Shown here: positions 62,155 to 64,000 of the stretch, piece after piece
How positions within the stretch are numbered: position 1 is the first letter of the stretch
How the letters are laid out: every line of letters starts with the position of its first letter
Assembly: GCA_009823395.1 (NCBI GenBank)
Contig: CM020505.1
Span: 12,349,129-12,413,128 of the forward strand
Source: Thamnaconus septentrionalis
Taxonomy: Eukaryota; Chordata; Actinopteri; Tetraodontiformes; Monacanthidae
Reading direction: 5' to 3'
DNA length: 64,000 bases
Notes under the pieces: model-generated
The model's database searches: none
The model's input: only the letters and a program-made list of their open reading frames with translations
What the model was told of the DNA's origin: nothing
Made by a program: the position numbers and the translations under genes

Positions 62155-64000
62155 ACTATTATTTATTATTATTACAATTTATTACCACCAATTACCATTT
62201 ATTATTTTTATTACTATTATTTGTTAAATTTTTTCTTATTTCTTATTTCTCTAGACTCGTGACGGACAGTTTACTGTGCTCCAGTTGGCCGGCATGATGC
62301 GCGGCATCGCCGTCGGCATGACCTACCTCTCAGAGATGGGCTACGTTCACAGAGACCTCGCCGCCCGCAACATCCTGGTGGACGAGAACCTCGTGTGCAA
62401 GGTGTCCGATTTCGGAATGTCCAGAATCCTCGAGGACGACAGCGAAGCGGCCTACAACGCCACAGTGAGTGTTCAAACAGTCTTTCCCGGGAGGTCGGTC
62501 ACAGTCGGAAATGCTGGGAATGCCGAGCGTCGCTGTGCCTTGTTTCCTCAGGGAGGAAAGATACCGATACGCTGGACGGCGCCGGAAGCTATTGCTTACG
62601 GCAAGTTTTCCTCAGCGGGTGACGTGTGGAGCTACGGCATCGTCATGTGGGAGGTGATGTCGTATGGCGAGCGGCCCTACTGGGAGATGTCCAATCAAGA
62701 TGTGAGCGGAACACTCTTAACACTCCAAACGGAGTCTGACTGACCACGGACCTTTGAACCGAGTGCTTGACGTTTTATTTCAGGTGATTTTATCCATCGA
62801 GGAGGGCTACCGCCTGCCGGCGCCAGTGGGCTGCCCCGTCACGCTGCACCAGATGATGCTGCACTGCTGGCAGAAGGAGTACAGCCAGCGGCCACGCTTC
62901 AACAACGTGCTGTCATTCCTGGACAAGCTCATCATCAACCCCAGCAGTCTGCTCACTCTGGTCAATGACGAACAGAGGTGATTTTTTTTTATTTTTCTTT
63001 GCTGCTTTGAAACTTTAAAAATTTAGACAAGTGGACACCTAAAGAGGGCGCTGCACGACGCTGCAGTTGCCAGCAGTGTCAGCTCACAGCAAGAGGGTTG
63101 CAGGTTCTATTCCCAGTGTGTGTGGTTTTTTTGAAGGTACTCTGGCTCAATCTCTCGCAGTCAGAGCTCTGCACATCAAGCTGATTGGCAACTCTAAATT
63201 GTCTGTACGGTTTGAATGTGGATGGTTGATTGTCTCTCTGTTTGACCTAGTGATAAACTCAGCCACCCTAAAACAGCTGAGACAGTTGGGATGAATGAAT
63301 GGATGGATGGATGGATGGATGGATGGATGGATGGATGGATGGATGGATAGATGGGTGGGTGGGTGGGTGGGTGGATGGATGGATGGGCATCTCAAAAGAA
63401 AAACTTACATACAACTGTAATGAATATCAACTTGTTAACTGAGTCTAACTAAATCATCTGCAGTGATGTGGTGACAAACTATTGCATGTTTTTTTCTTTT
63501 TTGCATCTTAGCTTCCCTGACTCCCCGGAGGACATGCCGGACTACCCGCTTTTCATCTCCATCGGCGACTGGCTGGACTCCATCAAAATGAGCCAGTACA
63601 AGAACAACTTCCTTGCAGCGGGGTACACAACACTGGACTCCATTTCCACCATGAGCATAGAGTGAGTGGCCGTGCAATTTGCAAAGATAGCAATTGCGCA
63701 AACGACCCTTGGTTAAGTCACAGCTCTTTCTGTGAAGTTATGTTACTTTAAGTGGGAAACGTAGAGGACAACAATGATCTCAACAAGCTACATAGAAATC
63801 TAATAAGAAATGTGTTGCCGTCCCCTCAATTCAATCAGATGGTTTCTACCTGCTCTTATCACTGTCACTTGTGATTAAAGCGGCCGTGCTTGCCCTCTCT
63901 GCTTCAGGGACATCCGGCGCATCGGGATCTGTCTGATCGGCCATCAGAGGAGAATCATAAGCAGCATACAGTCCCTTCGCCTGCAGCTCCACCACATCCA
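23872..64000 (+). CDS. epha6: Ephrin type-A receptor 6, 20 coding exons, 3' end cut by window
   Basis: Receptor tyrosine kinase for membrane-bound ephrin-A ligands, used in axon guidance and cell positioning. Twenty exons give 985 codons in one consistent frame. Order: signal peptide (exon 1), ephrin-binding domain (about residues 29-205), cysteine-rich region (to about 320), two fibronectin III domains (about 325-435 and 441-535), one transmembrane helix (about 543-567), juxtamembrane [11 protein letters not shown], kinase (about 630-890) and SAM domain. The kinase looks active: IGAGEFGEV loop, VAIK lysine, HRDLAARN loop and DFG are present. [19 protein letters not shown] and [16 protein letters not shown] are EPHA6-like rather than EPHA3/5/7/8, and EPHA10 is excluded because it lacks these catalytic residues. 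The stop codon lies beyond the edge. The ephrin-binding region, recalled as one large exon in other Eph genes, occupies four exons here. NSUN3 and EPHA6 are also linked on human 3q11. Confidence 0.94.
24987..25074. repeat. (TG)n microsatellite
   Basis: About 30 near-continuous GT units within epha6 intron 1. Confidence 0.97.
25245..25290. repeat. (TG)n microsatellite
   Basis: A second TG run, interrupted once by TATG, about 170 bp after the previous one. Confidence 0.95.
25826..26702 (-). mobile_element. Decayed Tc1-like DNA transposon
   Basis: Both ends carry GGCCACT-type terminal sequence: GTACTGGCCACTTG at the left and, inverted, CCAACAAAGTGGCCACTG at the right, next to ACAGGTGTACCCAAC. 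The minus strand of 25850-26150 encodes pieces of a Tc1-family transposase C-terminus ([16 protein letters not shown], and a QDN-PCHKSQ-type core), broken by stops and small deletions. The middle (about 26260-26640) lacks recognisable transposase. It is inactive and internally deleted. Confidence 0.65.
29950..30002 (+). mobile_element. Retroelement 3' tail fragment
   Basis: AATTTCCCTTAAGGGTTAAT followed by AAAGTATTCGGATTCTGATT resembles a very common teleost non-LTR element 3' tail. Only the terminal ~50 bp is recognisable. Confidence 0.5.
30381..30655 (+). mobile_element. tRNA-derived SINE (family A), second copy
   Basis: It has the A-box-like TAGCTCAGGTGGTGG, the B-box GGTTTGAACCC near 30432, and the shared body CTTGAGCAAGACGCTTTACC and CACCACTGGTGGTGCGAATG. 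It is diverged from the copy at 15911 but has the same layout. Confidence 0.7.
31188..31252 (+). CDS. epha6: epha6 exon 2, start of ephrin-binding domain
   Basis: The acceptor is GCTCCCAG. It encodes [20 protein letters not shown] and NG, nearly identical to EPHA6 of other vertebrates. The donor is GGG, then GTGAGT, phase 0. Confidence 0.95.
34480..34720. promoter_or_regulatory. Candidate conserved non-coding element in epha6 intron 2
   Basis: A dense set of homeodomain-type words (GATTGATTAATCATTTAG, AGCTAATTTAGATAGC, TTAATTAATG, TGCTAATGATTTAT) lies in a repeat-free block. A similar block follows at 34930-35050 (TGCATTAATAAACC, CAATTGGTGCTTAATTAGG). Conservation was not tested. Confidence 0.3.
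36130..36159. repeat. (GA)n microsatellite
   Basis: About 14 GA units. Confidence 0.95.
36581..36709 (+). CDS. epha6: epha6 exon 3, ephrin-binding domain part 1
   Basis: [20 protein letters not shown] continues through [18 protein letters not shown] to QAAQR, 43 codons. The acceptor is CCCTCGCAG. The donor is AGG, then GTGCGG, a weak but usable site, phase 0. Confidence 0.93.
37493..37642 (+). CDS. epha6: epha6 exon 4, ephrin-binding domain part 2
   Basis: [20 protein letters not shown] continues with [15 protein letters not shown] to RPADYAK, 50 codons. The acceptor is GGCCTCAG and the donor AAG, then GTTGGT, phase 0. Confidence 0.94.
37728..37889 (+). CDS. epha6: epha6 exon 5, ephrin-binding domain part 3
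   Basis: [20 protein letters not shown] continues through [18 protein letters not shown] to ACIALVSVK, 54 codons. The acceptor is CCTTGCAG and the donor AAG, then GTCTGT, phase 0. Confidence 0.94.
37971..38199 (+). CDS. epha6: epha6 exon 6, end of ephrin-binding domain and start of Cys-rich region
   Basis: [20 protein letters not shown] continues with [20 protein letters not shown] and [20 protein letters not shown]. The acceptor is GTCGCTAG and the donor CAAG, then GTGAGG, phase 1. Confidence 0.94.
39841..40131 (+). mobile_element. LINE ORF2 C-terminal remnant
   Basis: The run GAGATAGTTTGGACGTGTCC, followed by AGAGGAGGGACGGTGAATAT and the purine-rich GGCAGGAGGCCTGGGGGAAG block, resembles the conserved C-terminal end of fish non-LTR polyproteins (a WFGHV-like box followed by a basic RGRPK-like segment). 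Stops and frameshifts interrupt it. Confidence 0.45.
41094..41205. repeat. (GA)n microsatellite with interruptions
   Basis: A long GAGAGA tract with GCGAGA and GGGA interruptions. Confidence 0.95.
43588..43710 (+). mobile_element. LINE reverse-transcriptase remnant
   Basis: [19 protein letters not shown] is the conserved RT motif that precedes the catalytic box. It is followed after a stop and frameshift by [10 protein letters not shown], a degenerate YADD motif. The short spacing indicates internal deletion. It is non-functional. Confidence 0.7.
45149..45304 (+). CDS. epha6: epha6 exon 7, cysteine-rich (EGF-like) region
   Basis: [20 protein letters not shown] continues with [17 protein letters not shown] to SSSMACT. 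The acceptor is CCTCTGCAG. The donor is an unusual CACAA, then GTTCGG; the frame (phase 1) and the homologous boundary demand it. Confidence 0.9.
45527..46395 (+). mobile_element. Internally deleted Harbinger-like DNA transposon
   Basis: The ends carry imperfect inverted repeats rich in TTTGCGCC/GGCGCAAA words. AGATCCACAAAGCGATTGCC near 45533 pairs loosely with the complement of the 3' sequence around 46331-46395 (including CAAAAACCTTTGTGGATACC). An open frame at 46062-46325 encodes [20 protein letters not shown] followed by [12 protein letters not shown], like the N-terminal region of PIF/Harbinger nuclease transposases. The catalytic DDE region is missing. End positions are approximate. Confidence 0.55.
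46062..46325 (+). pseudogene. Harbinger-like transposase N-terminal fragment
   Basis: Eighty-seven codons from a true ATG. Roughly the first 60 residues resemble the N-terminus of Harbinger-family transposases (Arg-rich start, then [17 protein letters not shown]). The frame then runs into the element's 3' terminal repeat, so the nuclease core was lost by deletion. No function is expected. Confidence 0.5.
46710..47060 (+). CDS. epha6: epha6 exon 8, first fibronectin III domain
   Basis: [20 protein letters not shown] continues through [20 protein letters not shown] and [20 protein letters not shown] to the donor CCG, then GTACGT. The sequons NDT, NYT and NVS are potential N-glycosylation sites. 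Confidence 0.95.
47113..47745. repeat. Three tandem direct repeats of about 190-225 bp
   Basis: Units start near 47113, 47331 (5' truncated) and 47521. All share GTTTCAAATAGTTTCATTTC, TTGGCTTTCTGATTGGTTGG and GTGGAGCGTGCACAG. The text before the third unit (GGCCTTGTTCAGACTGCCAG) looks like the edge of a hAT-type MITE. The repeats begin about 50 bp after exon 8. Confidence 0.85.
48084..48154. repeat. (GT)n microsatellite
   Basis: An imperfect GT run with GC and TT interruptions. Confidence 0.95.
49090..49142. repeat. (TA)n(CA)n(TTTA)n compound microsatellite
   Basis: TA units pass into ACACAC and then TTTA units. Confidence 0.92.
49391..49437. repeat. (GAG/GAT)n purine-rich microsatellite
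   Basis: GATGAGGAT and GAGGAGGAG units. They generate a spurious poly-Ser frame on the other strand. Confidence 0.9.
51228..51288. repeat. (GT)n microsatellite
   Basis: Interrupted GTGTGAGTGT and GCGTGT units. Confidence 0.9.
51710..51827 (+). mobile_element. Very short 5'-truncated retroelement with target-site duplication
   Basis: About 94 bp (51722-51815) of a teleost non-LTR tail: GGGATGCCCAGGGAGGTCTG, then GCTGCCCCCGCGACCTGACC and CGGATAATGCGGAAG, with an (AAG)n end. It is flanked by ATATATTATTAT at 51710-51721 and 51816-51827. The flanks are AT-rich, so the duplication is likely but not certain. Confidence 0.6.
53211..53252. repeat. (TG)n microsatellite
   Basis: About 21 TG units. 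Confidence 0.97.
53785..54070 (+). mobile_element. Decayed tRNA-headed SINE (family B)
   Basis: GTTGCCTCACAGCAAGACGG followed by TTTGATTCCCAGGC (B-box-like), CTCTCTCCGGCTTCCTCCCG and GACTTGTCCAGGGTGTGACC match, in order, the reverse complement of the intact copy at 61031-61405. Many substitutions are present. Confidence 0.6.
54709..54833 (+). CDS. epha6: epha6 exon 9, second fibronectin III domain part 1
   Basis: [20 protein letters not shown] continues with [20 protein letters not shown] and K. The acceptor is ATCCTCAG and the donor AAG, then GTACGA. Confidence 0.95.
54940..54992. repeat. (TC)n microsatellite
   Basis: About 25 TC units between exons 9 and 10, upstream of the polypyrimidine region. 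Confidence 0.95.
55167..55329 (+). CDS. epha6: epha6 exon 10, second fibronectin III domain part 2
   Basis: [20 protein letters not shown] continues with [20 protein letters not shown] to FEFSTAAE. The acceptor is CGCCCACAG and the donor GAGG, then GTACGT. Confidence 0.95.
55330..56269 (+). other. epha6: epha6 intron 10
   Basis: 940 bp with no recognisable feature. Confidence 0.7.
56270..56375 (+). CDS. epha6: epha6 exon 11, transmembrane segment
   Basis: [20 protein letters not shown] followed by [15 protein letters not shown]: a single hydrophobic helix followed by Arg and Cys in the next exon. The acceptor is TTGCTTAG and the donor CCG, then GTGAGA. Confidence 0.95.
56376..57729 (+). other. 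epha6: epha6 intron 11
   Basis: 1.35 kb. It has a short (CA)n run at 56386-56412 just after the donor and is otherwise featureless. Confidence 0.7.
57730..57800 (+). CDS. epha6: epha6 exon 12, juxtamembrane part 1
   Basis: [20 protein letters not shown] followed by SGH: a basic stop-transfer segment just inside the membrane. The acceptor is GCTGTGCAG and the donor ACACG, then GTACTG. Confidence 0.9.
57819..57882. repeat. (GT)n(GA)n compound microsatellite
   Basis: It starts 18 bp after the exon 12 donor: about 22 GT units followed by about 9 GA units. Confidence 0.97.
58051..58072 (-). promoter_or_regulatory. CTCF-like motif in epha6 intron 12
   Basis: On the minus strand CGCCACCAGGGGGCAA contains the full CCACCAGGGGGC core of the CTCF consensus. 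In-vivo binding is unknown. Confidence 0.4.
60368..60493 (+). CDS. epha6: epha6 exon 13, juxtamembrane tyrosines and start of kinase
   Basis: [20 protein letters not shown] continues with [20 protein letters not shown]. It contains the paired regulatory tyrosines of Eph juxtamembrane regions and the start of the glycine loop. The donor is GCAG, then GTAAAG. Confidence 0.95.
60494..61713 (+). other. epha6: epha6 intron 13
   Basis: 1.2 kb, about one third of it a recently inserted SINE (61031-61405). The remainder shows nothing recognisable. Confidence 0.7.
61019..61417 (-). mobile_element. Intact tRNA-headed SINE (family B) with 12-bp target-site duplication
   Basis: The element occupies 61031-61405. 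Read on the minus strand it begins GGGCGACACGGTGGCGCAGT (A box TGGCGCAGTGG), then GGGTTCGATTCC (B box), a body with GTCTGCGTGGGTTCTCTCCG and GACTTGTCCAGGGTGTACCC, and a GAATGAATGAATG tail. TTATATTAACAT occurs perfectly at 61019-61030 and 61406-61417. The clean duplication and little-decayed boxes indicate a relatively recent retrotransposition. Confidence 0.85.
61714..61899 (+). CDS. epha6: epha6 exon 14, kinase N-lobe
   Basis: [20 protein letters not shown] followed by [17 protein letters not shown], then [20 protein letters not shown]. It carries the end of the glycine loop, the VAIK lysine and the helix C glutamate. The acceptor is TCTGGCAG and the donor AAGA, then GTCAGT. Confidence 0.95.
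61997..62058 (+). CDS. epha6: epha6 exon 15, kinase hinge
   Basis: [20 protein letters not shown], covering the hinge and gatekeeper region. The acceptor is CCTCCAG and the donor AGG, then GTGAAC. The preceding optional insert known in some mammalian EPHA6 transcripts is not seen here. Confidence 0.94.
62120..62175. repeat. (TTA)n microsatellite
   Basis: TATTATTATT units between exons 15 and 16. Confidence 0.95.
62255..62464 (+). CDS. epha6: epha6 exon 16, catalytic loop and DFG motif
   Basis: It contains [20 protein letters not shown] and [20 protein letters not shown]. The catalytic Asp, the magnesium-binding DFG and the activation-loop Tyr are intact. DFG is followed by Met rather than the more usual Leu. 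The acceptor is TTTCTCTAG and the donor ACA, then GTGAGT. Confidence 0.95.
62552..62701 (+). CDS. epha6: epha6 exon 17, kinase C-lobe
   Basis: [20 protein letters not shown] continues with [20 protein letters not shown] to EMSNQD. It carries the P+1 loop and APE motif. The acceptor is TTCCTCAG and the donor GAT, then GTGAGC. Confidence 0.95.
62784..62977 (+). CDS. epha6: epha6 exon 18, end of kinase
   Basis: [20 protein letters not shown] continues with [19 protein letters not shown] and [20 protein letters not shown]. The [13 protein letters not shown] signature is the best discriminator for EPHA6. The acceptor is ATTTCAG and the donor AGAG, then GTGATT. Confidence 0.95.
63060..63386 (+). 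mobile_element. Diverged SINE (family B) with (GGAT)n tail
   Basis: CAGCTCACAGCAAGAGGGTT, then GGTTCTATTCCC (B-box-like), CAACTCTAAATTGTCTGTAC and CAGCTGAGACAGTTGGGATG follow the family B order. The tail GAATGAATGGATGG has expanded into the microsatellite. It lies in intron 18. Confidence 0.6.
63291..63386. repeat. (GGAT)n/(GGGT)n microsatellite
   Basis: About 20 tetranucleotide units, shifting from GGAT to GGGT, continuous with the SINE tail. Confidence 0.95.
63512..63661 (+). CDS. epha6: epha6 exon 19, SAM domain part 1
   Basis: [20 protein letters not shown] continues with [20 protein letters not shown] to STMSIE. The acceptor is TGCATCTTAG and the donor AGA, then GTGAGT. Confidence 0.94.
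63908..64000 (+). CDS. epha6: epha6 exon 20, SAM domain part 2, cut by window edge
   Basis: [20 protein letters not shown] continues with [10 protein letters not shown]. The acceptor is TGCTTCAG. By comparison with EPHA6, fewer than ten residues including the C-terminal PDZ-binding end and the stop are missing. Confidence 0.93.

Noticed and set aside
63291..63386. Possible CRISPR-like or satellite array
   Set aside because: The unit is a 4-bp GGAT/GGGT microsatellite without spacers.

Overview
This window is vertebrate nuclear DNA, almost certainly from a teleost fish and probably a percomorph-type genome. The evidence is intron-split genes with canonical GT-AG junctions, many (CA)n, (GA)n and (TATC)n microsatellites, and dispersed repeats of kinds common in fish: tRNA-headed SINEs, truncated LINE tails, and Tc1-like and Harbinger-like remnants. 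There is no bacterial-style operon, CRISPR array, rRNA or functional tRNA gene.

Layout. (1) About 363-990, minus strand: the 5' end of rrad (RGK-family small GTPase), with the first coding exon, an upstream untranslated exon and a TATA-type promoter; the rest of the gene lies beyond the left edge. (2) About 2290-4960, plus strand: a complete nuclear gene for mitochondrial ATP synthase subunit c (atp5mc3-like), four coding exons, 141 residues, head-to-head with rrad. (3) 5724-9130, plus strand: complete nsun3, a mitochondrial RNA cytosine-5 methyltransferase, six coding exons, 455 residues. (4) 9131-23871: about 14.7 kb with no supportable gene, holding microsatellites, SINE and MITE-like remnants and possible regulatory DNA. 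(5) 23872-64000, plus strand: epha6, an Eph receptor tyrosine kinase. Twenty coding exons are traced from the signal peptide to the SAM domain, giving 985 codons, and the last exon runs off the right edge a few codons before the expected stop.

Reading phases agree at every junction traced in atp5mc3, nsun3 and epha6, so the models are internally consistent. The nsun3-epha6 neighbourhood matches the linkage of NSUN3 and EPHA6 on human 3q11, which supports the orthology. The genes do not form one pathway: rrad is a calcium-channel and Rho regulator, atp5mc3 and nsun3 serve mitochondrial energy production, and epha6 is an ephrin-A receptor.

The most notable points are the ligand-binding-domain exon of epha6 split by three phase-0 introns (recalled as one large exon in other vertebrate Eph genes), a long proline/serine-rich insertion in nsun3, NRF-1 and GABP-like motifs ahead of atp5mc3, a SINE with a perfect 12-bp target-site duplication, and several truncated transposons in epha6 introns. 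I saw no convincing previously undescribed system.
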